Shown piece by piece: positions 11,725-24,049 of a DNA stretch of 64,000 bases. Source of the DNA: Setophaga petechia (Eukaryota > Chordata > Aves > Passeriformes > Parulidae); assembly GCA_024362935.1 (NCBI GenBank), contig JANCRA010000008.1, forward strand, positions 29,382,557-29,446,556, given 5' to 3'. Below the pieces are notes generated by a model. The model searched no databases, was not told where the DNA came from, and was given only the letters and a program-made list of their open reading frames with translations. Position numbers and translations under genes: made by a program. Position 1 is the stretch's first letter. Each line of letters starts with the position of its first letter.

Positions 11725-13039
11725 ATCTGCACATTACATCCCTTCAGGTTTCATGGTGTAGTCCATGCATATCCTGAAGTTGGGTGACTGTGAACCACCT
11801 GCACTAGAGGGCTTCTCTGCACTTTTTGTTTGTGGTGTATACTCAAAAGATACCCAACCCTTTAATGTTCATCAATTATTCTGTAATAGTGTTTGCTTCA
11901 GTTCTGTGTTTCAAAGGAAGGAAGGAAAGGGGAAAACAAACTAAAAAAAGGTGGGGGGGAAGAGAAAAAAAAATTAAAAATGTTTTTTTTCTACTAGCAG
12001 GACTAGACCAGCAGGGAGGCACTGCCTAGGTGTTGGCTGCTGCACTCTGAGCTGTGGAGGAGATCCTTCTGTTGGAAGGGCAGGCTGCACACTCTGCACC
12101 CATCATGGAAAGGGGTGCAACTAGGAAATCTCCAGGGGAGCCTGGTGAGAGAGAGATGGAGGAGCAGTCATGCATGGTGAACAAGGAGCTTTGCTCACAG
12201 GAGCAGGCCAGAACAGACTGGACTTGGAGGTTTTCACCTTGGGACCCCAAATTGGCTTCAGTCACTTTGCCATGTGACCCTGTTGTCTCAATTCCTTTGC
12301 AATCCCATCTCTTTGTCCTTTTCTTCTTGCAGTTAGAGGTGGGAGGGGTGAGGGGTATGACTAAACCTTGTGCCATCAGATTTTTTAGTTTGTTCTTGCT
12401 CTACTTGACTTCGGTCACCCTCTGTCCTGACTTGCCCTTGCAGGTGGCAGCTCAGGTGGCCCAGTTCCTGGGCACAAGGCATTCTTATTCAGCTGGGAAC
12501 ATAGAAGGACACTCTGGAAATGTGTGAAAGGCTGGTTTTAATATACATGAAATGATATTATACATATAAATACGCTGTGCATATTTATCATCTGCATCTG
12601 CAAGACTCATCTGTACTGTATCTAATAGATTCTTTTCAGAACTAGTAAATTTTTGCCTTTTAAAGGCAAACTCAAAGGAAATGCTTCACTTGTGCTTCCT
12701 ACAAAGCTAAGGCAAGCAAAGGTGACGTGGGAATCTGCAGCTCCAGCAACTCAAGTGCCATGGACCCAGTGGCCAGTGTTGACTTGGGCTGGAACACTTT
12801 GACATTCTGTTACTCCAAAAATCCTGTTATCGGTAAGGAAGATGCATGTAAGCAATCAAATAAGCATACAATTTATATTTGTAAAGCCAAGCATTTATTT
12901 GTAATATAATGGAAATATTATGAGACTAATTATTATTAGTTGTAGAAAAACAAGTCTAATAATGCCATTAAAATTTTCACAGACAAATCTCTTGGGTTTT
13001 ACCCCATTCCTGGTGTTACGCTACCCATTCGTTCTTCCT

Positions 13040-13300
13040 CTGGGTTCTGAGGTTGAACAACCATATTGGTCCAGCAGGATCTACTGTTAGTAAACCCATT
13101 TTGTCTCTTCCCAGTCACTTACTCTTTCATGTGCCCAGAAATGTGTTCCAAGAGGATTTACTGCATCATTTTCCCAGATCTGGGGTCTGTATGTCACTTT
13201 TTCACTTTTTTCGAGACCTTGAACCCTGTTCCAGGCTTGCGACAGCCAAAACTCCAACTGATTATTTCATGCCTACATGGTTCTTCCTGGGTTAGTGAAA
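13040..13300 (-). mobile_element. CR1 LINE fragment
   Basis: On the + strand 'ggtccagcaggatctactg', 'tagtaaacccatttt', 'ttcatgtgcccagaaatg', 'ttccaagaggatttactgca' and 'ccttgaaccctgttccagg' follow, in order, the reverse complement of a CR1 region upstream of the usual 3' fragment. The similarity may continue to about 13.7 kb ('gacgcccacagcatc', 'catcttgggtggca'), but with less certainty. The 145-codon frame at 13066-13503 is an artefact of this element. Confidence 0.55.
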
Positions 13301-13388
13301 TGCAGGTCCAGCTGTGCATCACATTTGATTACCTTATCCTCTACCAATGTCAACAAGTTACCTCTAACACCCTCCAAAAATCTGTCAA

Positions 13389-13420
13389 CTTGTGTCCTGC
13401 CGTGCTTGTGTCCTGCCGTG
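13389..13420 (+). repeat. 16-base perfect tandem duplication
   Basis: CTTGTGTCCTGCCGTG occurs twice head to tail. Confidence 0.9.
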
Positions 13421-13769
13421 TTGCCCTTGCTGAAGATGTCATGGCAGTTATAGACCCCTGTGAGAACAAGAGTCTGATCCAGAGACTTCCTCTTTTTGTT
13501 TAAAGAAATCTTCATCAACTCCCTCACTTTGGTGTGATGTGGTACATGCATTCCATATCCAGTAGACGCCCACAGCATCCGGCATCTTGGGTGGCATTCC
13601 TGGGCCCCTGTGCACACTCTTCCTCTGGCAGCAGGATTTGGGATGTAGTTTTCTCCTCTGCACTCCAGAGCAGGCTGCTTCTCCCAAGACTGAGTGTTCT
13701 TGCCTGCTGCTCATTTCACTTGTGAGGAGCTCCAGTGCTGTCCTTGTGGGAAGTGACACCGAGGCATTG

Positions 13770-15233
13770 TCTGCTTGTGTGTAGTGAATCTTCCCCCAGC
13801 AGGTCCTGGGTGCTCCTTATGGATCCCGTAGTTTGTTCCTAAATGCAGTACTTCTCCTTCAGCAGAGGGTGTATTATTGTCTGTGTTGCTAGTAACTGGT
13901 CTAGCAGTACTGAAATTCATCTTTTTCAGCTCATTTCTATGCTAAAGAAAGCTATGTAGAGCTGCTATTGTTAATGTTTCACCTGTTTTTCATCTTTCTT
14001 TCCTGTCAGCTGCAAACTTTATCAGCAGAGATTTCTTTGAATTTGCTTTCAGAAATGGATCTGCCTTCTTGATGACCTTAATCAAAGCAGAGAGGTTTGA
14101 GATTTGGCAGACTGTTTGTGTCAAAGCATGACTCGATTGATGGTGTGTTCATTACTCAAAACTGGAGTCAGACTGCTTGTCTGGCTCTTAAATATTTTCT
14201 GGGCATAGAAGTTGCTAGCTGGGAGGTTCCAAGGAGATGTTAATAAATACATATACCCTCTTACCTCCCTAGCCCAACCAACACAAGATGTGAAAATGCA
14301 GAATTAAGGTACTGCTTAAAATCAGGTGATCAACAGACAACAACATATGCTGCGACACACTAAGAACTTTGGGCAAAAATAGGAGTAGAAGAGGGGTGAA
14401 TAATTTTCATACATGAATAGGAGCATAGATGGTTCATTGATTGAAATACCTGATACCCAAGATATTTCTTTGTGGCACCTAAATTACAGCCTATTCTGTT
14501 TTATAGAGTTCTGGAAAGGAGAAAAGCTGCTTGCTGTGAGTCTACAGCAGTTGAATGTCTTAATGCCTAAAGTCTTGCAGTGGTGATGGCTGTCTCCATG
14601 TTTTTGATCTCTCTTGGCACAGGCCCTGTTGCAGTTCCTTTTGACTTCTCTTCCTTGCTTTAAGTCGTCAAATATTCCACAAGATTCATGTTTGCAGGAA
14701 AAAGAATAATTGAGATGTAAGAAAGGTGTTCCTTCCAGCCTTCATATGATCACCACTACAGAGTTTATGAGAAAATAATATAGGTGTTATGCTCTGGATT
14801 AAATATTCTGCCTCATATCTGCAATCAGTAAATCTTAGAGCTAGGGCTGTGTTTGTTTCACATATTTTGTTGTGATGTTCAGCAGTTTGATAATCTGTCA
14901 CTGAATGGTCCTGTTTCCTTGTTGCCCAGTCTCAGTTGATATCTGTGAGAGACCTGGATTTTGAAGGACTTTGAGCACTTTGGGAATTAAAATTGTAAGG
15001 GTGGGAGGAAGGAAGGGAAGAAATACTTTGTGACCTCTTGACAAACACAGTAAATTGGCGTGCCTCCTCTAAATCCCTCTAACTCTCTCAGGGTATGATA
15101 GCATTTCAGGTGAAGTTTTCATCATTTACTTCTGCAAATAGACATTGACAAGAGAGTTAAGATTTCCATTTTGTTTTCCAGAAAGTCATTAATTAAGAGT
15201 GAAGATGTGGTAGAAGAACTCTGAGCTTACTCA
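13770..15233. other. Unique intronic sequence, no feature seen
   Basis: AT-rich with no recognisable exon, transposon or long repeat. A short purine run (ggaggaaggaagggaagaa) lies near 15005. Confidence 0.5.
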
Positions 15234-15234
15234 G

Positions 15235-15480
15235 TGTTGTGGTTTGACTGGCACAGAATGGCCAGGCTGTCTTGGGGGTAGTGTAAAGGGTTGTTTGTTT
15301 ACTGCCTGTAAAGTTACAAGAGGAAGGGTTAGTGCTGCAACTAGAAGGAATTCCACACCAGATCACAATAATCAGCAGGGGTTTTATTCACATGGTTTAT
15401 CAGCTTTATAGATTCTAACCTTGTGCTGGTTCACAGTTAGGAAGCTCCTTGGAAAGTGTAATGTGAGCTCCCACCACGTT
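15235..15480 (+). mobile_element. Possible LTR edge, doubtful
   Basis: 'tgttgtggtttgactggc' resembles the start of songbird ERV LTRs, which commonly begin with a TGT and a 'gtggtttgacctggc'-like string. The following 200 bases do not match what I recall of those families, so this may be chance or a truncated, old copy. Confidence 0.22.
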
Positions 15481-15718
15481 TATTTTCCTCTCTTTATTTC
15501 TGTTTTAAGAGATTCCACTGAATCAATTAGGAGGGAAGTTGATTTCACTTTCCACACTGTATCAGTCTGTCTGCTCAGAAGTGCAAAGCTATAATTTTGC
15601 TATTTTAATGTTTTACAAAAAGATAGGGCTGTTCAGGATTGTGGTGCTAGTAGCCTAGTGGTAGGACAAATAACGGGAGAAGCTCAGCAAGTGTTCAAAG
15701 ATATCTTACATTTTACTG

Positions 15719-15743
15719 GATTTTTTTTCATGAAAAAAAAATC
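15719..15743. repeat. A/T hairpin
   Basis: GATTTTTTTT and AAAAAAAATC arms around a very short centre. Confidence 0.7.
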
Positions 15744-16356
15744 TGTGGTATTCAGAAACTGGTTATATAATTTGGTAGAAAAGGAGTAGCCACAGTGAAC
15801 TTGTCATTAAATGTGTACAATCTAATTAGAAATTTGTGAAAAAAATACTTCATTAAGCCTGGTGTCCTGGAGATTCAAGCCTTCTGTCCCTCTGCCTGGC
15901 CTCTGCCTGCACTGTGAAAAATATAATTTCAAGCTTTCTTCACGTCCATTGGGGTTTTGTCTCTGTTTGGCTTTCAGAGCACTTCCAGCTACCTGGTGTT
16001 CCTTCATGCCTTGGGAAGAGGCAGCTGCAGCTTGTGTGGGGTTTCTGTGTGGCCAGACAGTGCCCATATGCTGCCTATTGGCAGGTGACTGAGCTTAAGG
16101 GGCTATCTCACCGTACACATTAGAGTGCTCCCGTTTGCCTGTTCCTGATTCCTGGTCACTGGATTTCCTCCAACATAAAAATCATCCTTTAGGAGTTCAA
16201 AAGGGTGAAGAGTGATGATGGCAATGATGGATAGGCAGAAAACAAACTGTATGTTCCAAAAAGTCACTCAAGAAGTGAAAAGCAAAGAGCAAGATGTGAT
16301 ATTTCTTGAAACTTTAGGATTCTGTGCCTGGGCATTAAAAAGAAGCTTTTCCTCTT

Positions 16357-16358
<2 letters not shown>

Positions 16359-16396
<38 letters not shown>
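16359..16396 (+). repeat. Poly(T), 38 bases
   Basis: The longest uninterrupted homopolymer in the window. It could mark the tail of a - strand retrocopy, but the adjacent DNA (16397-16600) resembles no gene I know. Confidence 0.95.
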
Positions 16397-16399
<3 letters not shown>

Positions 16400-18752
16400 A
16401 TAGTTAAGAAAACCCTCCCTGGATGTAATGCTGTAATGCATTCAGTCTAGGGGAAAATCAGTGCTAACACTTCTGGTAGGGATTGACAGGTTTGATCCCC
16501 AGGGAAGGATTTGGACTTGCTAGTTTTGGGAACAGAATAATCCTTTCTGGGTTTCAGTCACAGTCAGCACAAAACCAGAATTTGTAAACAATAACAGAAG
16601 CAATGAACAGTACGGAGGAGGGAGAGATAGTACTGAAAGGAAAATCCATCACAAGGAAATAGTGGTAAAATTTAAATTCATCTTAAAGTGAAAGGAGGAG
16701 TTACAACCAACAGTTTAGAATAATTCTTGAAAAGAATGAACCTGTTGAAAACTGTTGATAGGGGAAAATTTAGGAAAAAGATATAGTAGGAATTTGTACT
16801 GTATAGTACCCAGAGTGTTAACAGAAGTGATATAAATGCATTTCTGAAAATATACATTTATTAAGAATGTCAGTGGAGCTGCATGAGTTTTTTACTAAGG
16901 CTGACTTTCTTTCATATTTATAAACCTTGCCTACTTGCGTGGTCTCTAAAGTAATTTGAAATTCCATATCTGCATATTTATTTCTTAACCTTAATCTAGT
17001 AATAAAATGTATAACTGTCTCAATTTTATTACGTATCTCATGCTTGATTTTAAATTAAAGGAAGAGGACCAATTTATTAAGCTATAAGCTATCATAACTA
17101 CAGGGATTTTTTAAAATTAATTTTACAATTTTACAGGAAGTGAAATTTGTTTCTCTGTCTTTTAATTGTAGTTATCTTTTTATATGATAAAATATTTTCA
17201 GCTTTAAATTTTTTTTTTCCTGTATGTGTAAAGAACCAGTATCACATGTATACGAGGTAACCTTGCATTTAGAGCACAACATCAGTTTGCTTGTGCAAGA
17301 ATTGCCACATCCTTCATTAATATATACTTCTATGAAGCTGCTTTGTGGTACAGAATATGTGTATATCGTTTCCCAGGATGAAGCATTAGGGAAGGACCCC
17401 TCTCCATTTACAAATCCCTCTGAGATTATTAATAAATAATAACTCGCTTTGCAGGGGGAATGTGCACTATATAATGACATGTCTTTTCAGCCAGTCAACT
17501 CTGTGATTATAACTGGTCTTATAAACAAGATTTTTCTAGAAATAGGTTATTACCAGGAGACAAAATAAGAGGAATATTTTCTCCATCACTCCATTACAGA
17601 TTTCAGTGTCTGTAGGAACACATCTTGTGAAAAGATTTATATGATTTATATTTATATATAGCAAGTGTAAAATGAAATAAATGATAATGTTGTACATATC
17701 TAATTCATCTATATGATCTCCATATGGGAAGTATTCAATAAAAATGCTCAATTAATAATAGTGACATTTTTGCACAGAAGGAAAAGCTGAAAAATTTGGG
17801 TAGTTTTCTTGTTTGTAGTATATTGTGCTTATACTCTTTAATGGGAAAAAAAGAGAATTGTGCCTAAACCTTGAATTATGCAAATAATTTAAGGATGAAA
17901 ATTTCCTTTACAGATAACGAACACAGTCTAATAAGTGATGCTTTTAGATTAAATGAATCAGTTTTAACTTTAGAATTTATATAGCACTTTAGTGCTGTCA
18001 GTCTATAAAAAAATTGCACTCTGGTATTGTCTTTGCAGTCTCTAATTTTTCCATTTTATGCCCTTTTCTTGTGTCAGGCATATTAGTCACCCGAATGTCT
18101 TTGAACTCAGGTTTCAGCTTGACACGATTCAGAAATATTATTAAAATATGTGAAAGTGTGACATTGTTCACATGCTGGGTCAGTTCTGATCTGCTTGGTA
18201 TATCTATACAACCTGAAAGATACTTCAGAATGATTGCTTAAAAAAGAAAGTAATTTCCCATATCCAGGTTGTAATGAAAATCATTAGCTGCGATATAAAA
18301 ATCATCTGTTAAAAGGTGGAATAGTCCAAATATTCCAGATGCTCAAAACTGAATGTAAAATAAAAATATTCGGGAGTTTCAGTTCCTTATGTCATTTAAT
18401 TCCATCTGGACATAGTGGGTAAAGAAACAGGACTTCTCTCTGCACCTTCTATTTTGTGGGATAAATAAGTCAAGCTAATATTTAGCCTTCCCCTAAGACC
18501 AGCTTCTAAAATAACAGTAGTAATGAGAATGGAAAGTCCTTCTCTGCATCTGTTGCACAATGAATTAATCATTTTCAAATGTGATGATTCAAGATGCACA
18601 TGATAGTCCTTTTTGGGTTATTTGCTGTGTCTGGAAACATTTTGGTAGGTAATTTTTAAAATTACATTTTGTGTTTTCACATTTAAAGATTTACCCCTCT
18701 GTTTCCAACCGATGAACTCCAGACTTGGCCTGTACTTCTGTTTTACTGATTT

Positions 18753-18817
18753 GTCATGGAATGGTTTGGGTTGAAAGGGACCTTAAAAATCATCTTCTTC
18801 TAGTCCCCCTGCTGTGG
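18753..18817 (-). mobile_element. CR1 LINE, 3' end only
   Basis: 'tcatggaatggtttgggttg' then 'aaagggaccttaaaaatcat' is the reverse complement of the CR1 3' end ('atgatctttaaggtcccttc ... ccaaaccattctatga'). Only about 65 bases remain, an extreme 5' truncation. Confidence 0.88.
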
Positions 18818-20639
18818 ATTCTGAGGACTTTGTAAATTGCTGCTCACCTACATATGCAACAGATAGAGGTATGATATATAGTCCAGTTGTCATCTCTGGG
18901 CTAGAAGAGTGTTGTGTCAGTGCCTCTGCTGCACTCAGAAGTGTGTTTGCCTCTTGTGAAGCCCAGTCTGAGCAGGTTTGTGTAGCTCAGGTGCAAACCA
19001 GGGGTGCTCTGGGGCAAAAAGCGTGAGCTACTGAGCCCTAGTTCATCTCCCAGCACAAAGGCAAGGTTGCAGGAGACAGGCTACTGCTGTGCCAGCTAAT
19101 TACTAATAACCAGTCTGCTCATGCACACTGCAGCTCTTTGCCTTCAAAGGAAGGGAATCCTGACCATCAGTCCCAAAGGAGTCCCTTGCCCGGGTGGTCT
19201 GCCTCCAGGGGCCCATTTCTTCTGTCAGAGCAATGGGAGAATCAAAATACCTCAAGAGATCAACAGATCTTGTCCCTTAGGATCTTTCTTGTTAGCTTTC
19301 TTGCATTCATTGAGGAGGTAGAGCAGAGGAAGAGAAAATACCAGATTTCCTAGAATTTTTCAAGAAGCCCAGTAGAGTCTTCTGCCTAATTTTGCTTCAC
19401 CAATAGGAAGAATTAATTGCAAGAAGCAAAATCCTAAACTCAGATTTAAACTTTGCAACGTAACTTAATGTATTAAGAGGGACAAATTCACATCTGTCTG
19501 TGCAACTGTAGGCAGAATGCTGTCTAGTCCTAAGTCTTAATATTTACGTGTGTCCAATACCTAGTATGTTTAGTGCTCTCAGTGTCTACCTCAAACAGGA
19601 CCTCTGCTTTAAGGATATTTGCCCATTCTAGGATGTCTTCAAGAAACCAGAATTCCCATTATTCATAATAGAAATGTGATAGATGCAAAAGACAACTAGA
19701 ACTAGAGGCAGATGTAGACAAAGTGTCTTACATGTGGAACTAGAGACTGATTGCAAATGCTGAGCATCGGGACTGGGAAAGAAGTGTGACTTAGAAATGT
19801 GAACTTTGTATTACCAAAAATTGTTTTTGGTTTCTGGTGTTTTGGAAATTTTCAGGGATTGTGAAGCATTTTTTTACTTTTCTTTTATCTATAACATATA
19901 GAGGTTATAATGTATAACCTAGTGATGATCATGGTCTTCATATATGTCAATTTGGACATGTAGAGGCAACAAACATCTCTAATACTTCCAAAAATGTGGA
20001 TTTAATACTTCAAAAATGGCTAGCTGCAATTTCTCATTTCCACTGCATGGAAGCCCTTAGGTTCATGCCTTGGTTCAGTTATTTTTAAGATTGCAACAAC
20101 AACTTCTGTGTTGCAAATGTGTAGTGTCACGTATTAACTGACAGGGGCTGACCTGGGCCTTTTTGCATCCATAGTGTTTCCAGTTTTATAAATGACATAG
20201 TCAGGAGTGCTGCTTCAGATCTACTTACTGAAGGAACAAAATGAGTCTTAATAGTGTGCCAGGATGAGGAAGAAGGTTGTAATTTAGAGACCAAAAAAGC
20301 AAACGAAGAAGTGTTAATTATCTCATCCCTTTGTACATTTGTCAATTTCTAACTGGGCACTATAGTTTGAATGTACAAAAGAGCTCTGTCCCTCTTCCAT
20401 TTTGTTACCTAATGCCATTTCATTGGTATGGCTGTGGTCTTTTGTCATAGAATAACCTAGGAACCCCTTTCTGTAAGCACATTGAAAACCATTTTTCCAG
20501 TTTTGTAAATCAGGATGTTTTAATCCAAATGAGTAATGAGGTTGTTTAATCTTATTGAGAAGACATGTAAAAAAATTACATCTTCAGCTATAATGAAGCA
20601 GTTTAATTGTGTTATCTTGCATAACATAGTACAAGGTAA

Positions 20640-20666
20640 AGATTTTTTTTCTTAAAAAAAAAATCT
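20640..20666. repeat. A/T hairpin
   Basis: AGATTTTTTTT and AAAAAAAATCT arms. It is similar to the hairpin at 15719. Confidence 0.7.
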
Positions 20667-20991
20667 GCTCATTAAACATTCTATTTTTTCTGGCAAGTGA
20701 CAAGAATGTGACATGTATTTGCTCCTCTTTTTCTGAAACGGCTTTGTTTGATTTAGCTTCAATGGATTTATGTCTGTTAAGTTGTTTTGATACCTAGGCT
20801 CTCTAGCTATTCTTATTTTCCCTTATATAAATACTAATCTTGAGTTATGGGGTAGATCTATGCTGTTAGATGAATAGCATCAAAAGTGTGTGTTTAAGTT
20901 TTGTAGAGTGTAAGCTTCACGTAAAAGTCAAACATAAACTTCTGTCCCAACACTTTAAAAACAAACTTAAAATGTTGTTTTGTCCTAACAT

Positions 20992-21006
20992 AAAAAAAAA
21001 AAAAAA
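20992..21006 (+). repeat. Poly(A), 15 bases
   Basis: Uninterrupted A run. Confidence 0.85.
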
Positions 21007-22065
21007 GCTGTTATGAAGAGAGACATTTTTGGCATTTTCAAGTGAAATAACTGACATTGGTATGCGCTGCTGATAAGCTTATGATCAATTTTCTTGGGGG
21101 GAATGACAACAGGAATGAGTGTACCATAGTGTAGAACTTGGAACTGGGGATTGCAGTGGGTTAGTAACCACAAGTTAGAAGTAGCAGGCATGCCTCAAAC
21201 ACAGACTTGTTTTTCAGCTAAATGGGCCTGTCTTTAACTGTAAATCAAGGATACAGGTAAAGGTTTTTCTCCATTTGGTAAATGTTTGACTTGCAGTTTC
21301 CTTACCTCCTGGGTTCCCTGCCCAACCTCTTACTGGTAGTACTAGTTCTATGCCAAGTTCTAACCTCTAGTTTAGCGTCATGTAAAGTGCTTACAATGTG
21401 CTTATATACCTTAATATAATTTGGACATGATCCAGTTAATTGCAGCAGTGAAACACGGTTTCTGTGTAACACAATGCTCTGAGGGTGTTGAAGACTGAAG
21501 TGTGTCAAACCTTCTCTTCTGTGTTGGTTGCTGTCCTGCACTGGGGTGTTGGTGGATCCAAGCTACGAACTGAAGGAGAGGAGACACAGTTATGACAAAT
21601 TTCTAGACAGAGATCAGCTGTCAAAAGAGACTTCTTCATTTCCTACCCCATTTTCCTAACCTTTTCAATGACCTGCCTGTACCTGGTTCTGAGAAACTGA
21701 GTTTCACATTGATATTTATAAATAGAAACAACTTGTTTGCGTAGATGGAAATAATAATGATGTAGTTAATTAAGATTTTCATAAATGCATCAAATTCAGC
21801 AACAAAGTATCTTCATTCTTCCATTAGAAAAAGTGTTGCCACTTATGTGTAGGCCAGACTTCCATTGGGGGGATATATTCATGAGGTTGCCCTTCAGGGT
21901 GAACAAACACACAGAGGTCAGTGCATCTATTCAGTGCTTAAACAAGATCAGAGAGATGTGATTAAGAGAAATAGTGGAGTTCATCAATTTTACTCACTTA
22001 AATCTATTTGATATTATAATTTGTCTTCAGCACTCTCCTAGAGTTAACCTACTTTAGTTTCCTTG

Positions 22066-22178
22066 CGTGTGCCTGGCAGCTCCAGAGCCGAGTGCCTGAG
22101 CCATATGTTCGAGAGCCACGTGGTGATGCTGAGGCATCGGCCGGGTGCGAGAGGGAGTGGTTGGTAACGAGGCCAACG
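22066..22178. promoter_or_regulatory. CpG-rich patch with E-box, possible regulatory element or exon
   Basis: Nine CpG dinucleotides fall within about 113 bases, against a background of very few per kilobase around it. It contains CCACGTGG (22116-22123), a palindrome with the canonical E-box CACGTG bound by bHLH factors such as USF and MYC. The patch also begins after an acceptor-like 'gcctggcag' (ending 22079), is open in one frame, and is followed by CAG|GTAATT at 22278/22279. That would define a 199-base candidate exon, whose length is not a multiple of three. Function is inference only; a young transposon piece is an alternative. Confidence 0.2.
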
Positions 22179-23448
22179 CAGCCTCAGGGAAAGGGGAGAG
22201 TAGGCATTTGGAGGAACATTGTCTTCTATTTTACTTGGATCCAGAATGTAAATGCTTTTGAGACAGCCCTTTTGACAGGTAATTCTGTGGCTGAGGCTGA
22301 GAGTTGTTCACTGAAGAGATTCTGTGTTTTTCAATATGACTTGGAGAACTGCTCCAGGAAAGAATATGTTTGAGGGATCTGTTGTCAGGGAGGAGAGCAC
22401 ATTCCTAAACTCTGTGTTTTGTTTCTGTCTTGAATTTTAAGAATTAAGGGATAGATGTCTAGGTCTGCTCAAAAGATTAATGTAGAATTAATGTGCATTA
22501 TGTTAATCAGTACAAATTTAGGTTTAATTCTGTAAAAGACTGACCACCAACTTCAGCATGTTTTAATACTGCATCCTTGTTTTGTACAGCATCTATCATA
22601 AGGTAACTTGTTAAATGTCTTACAGGATGAAATAACAAATGGTTTGGGGTTGGTTTTTTCTATTTTTTTTTTCTAGATAGCTTTTTTTTGTCATAATAAA
22701 CTTTGGAGAAATTTACTGCATGATTAAGGTGAAGTACAAAGAACCAATACAATGGTAGACTAATGCTTATGAAAACTTGACACACAAAAAGGCTAAAAAG
22801 GCCTGGATTAATTGTGAAAGGGTTTGGAGGGGTGGAACTTTTCTTCCTTTTTTTTGTTGGTGGTATGCATTCCTGTGCCATGGGGCAGTTGTGACTGCCA
22901 TTGCTGAGTTCTCTTGACTTCTGGAGAGTCAAAGTCTTGATCTGTACAGTAGCAATGTGTGCACAATACTGCCATGGATGCAATCTGTCACATTTTTGAG
23001 GCATGCCACCTTAAATGCTTTTTAATGGCTAGCACTCTATCCTGTGTATTCTGCAGTTTTAATGTAAAAATATTGCATACTTCTTTATTTTAATATGTTA
23101 TAATGTAATTGGGGGTATGTATATAGCTTAAATTCTAAAGGTAAGTTAATGATCAAGAAAAAAGTTATTGCCTGAAGTACTCAAGAAATAGAAATTTTTC
23201 TAAAGAGATCAGGGGAAGTAATTGATGTTGAGGTTTTTTTACTTAATGAGGAGTTGTCATCTAGCTGCAAAATAGGCTGAGAATTGACTTCAAGAAAGAT
23301 AGCAAAGTATCAGTGTCAGTCACCATTTGGTGGCCTTTCACTGCATAACTAAAGGTGTTTAGGATAGCTAAAGGGTAGACCAAACCATTAGTGTCAGCTT
23401 CCTTCACTGGGATAGAAAAGCACTGAGAGTGGTTGAAGTCCCTACAGA

Positions 23449-23470
23449 GCTAATTCCAGTGCTAATTCCA
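23449..23470 (+). repeat. Short direct duplication
   Basis: GCTAATTCCA occurs twice, 12 bases apart. Confidence 0.8.
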
Positions 23471-23980
23471 TACCTTTTGCACTGACGCTGCTCATGTGCT
23501 TTGTGGCAGTACCTGTGCTCTGGAGCATAGGCCCCCCAAGGGATTTGTATGAAACAGTGCTGTGTTGGTTTGTAGGTTTTTTCTCTCTGCAGGAAACTAA
23601 GGAGCAAGGAAGGATGTAAGAAAAATGAAGAGAACACCTCAATTGAGATGCTGCTCCAAAGCACAGATGAAATAATCTAATCTTCCACTAATGTATAAAT
23701 AAGCCTGTTCTGTGATTGCCCCATGGGTACTGTGCAGTAGCAGATGAGGAACCAAGTGATTGCCTGATTCTCTATGGGAGTAAGATTGACTTACATTGTG
23801 ACAGAAGTGAAAGATGGAGTGCTCTTGAAGGAATTATTTGTTAAGATGCCACCCATATTTAGTATTAGGCTAAAGCAGTGAAAGAACAAATGTAATTTGT
23901 TGTTGTGAAAGAACTGGGAGATGTGCTTTTGCTGCAGTTTAAGCAATTTTGGAATTGTGTATTTCAATCTACTCAGAGAT

Positions 23981-24049
23981 TGTGGTGGGTTTTTTGTGTT
24001 TTGTGGGGGTTGTTTTGTTCTTGGTTGCTTGTTGGGTCTTTTTGGTGTT
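23981..24049 (+). repeat. A-free G/T-rich tract
   Basis: Sixty-nine bases contain no A and consist almost wholly of T and G, with several GGG runs. Confidence 0.8.

Larger units (their letters stand above)
10061..13039. other. Intronic sequence with paired repeats and a GC-richer block
   Basis: Apart from the direct repeats at 10949 and 11634, this stretch is locally GC-richer at 11140-11340 and 12000-12520. The second block holds the longest open frame in the window (157 codons, 12054-12527), which matches no family I know. Two acceptor-like sites with good pyrimidine tracts end at 12332 and near 12443. I see no convincing exon. Confidence 0.45.
15481..18752. other. Unique intronic sequence with a long poly(T)
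   Basis: Holds an A/T hairpin at 15719-15743 and the 38-base T run at 16359-16396. From about 16800 to 18250 it is very AT-rich with no repeat. A - strand frame of 102 codons at 17172-17480 matches nothing known. Confidence 0.5.

Noticed and set aside
12054..12527. Longest open frame in the window (157 codons, +)
   Set aside because: No resemblance to a known family. The opposite strand is also open over 116 codons, and a GC-richer stretch raises chance frame length. Kept only as a possible cryptic-exon region.
13066..13503. 145-codon + strand open frame
   Set aside because: Lies across a - strand CR1 fragment. The apparent protein is antisense transposon sequence.
16397..16600. Sequence after the 38-base T run as a - strand retrocopy with poly(A) tail
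   Set aside because: The reverse complement resembles no mRNA or small RNA I know and no target-site duplication is evident. The 'ggtttgatcccc' string looked like a tRNA B-box, but no tRNA fold is possible around it.
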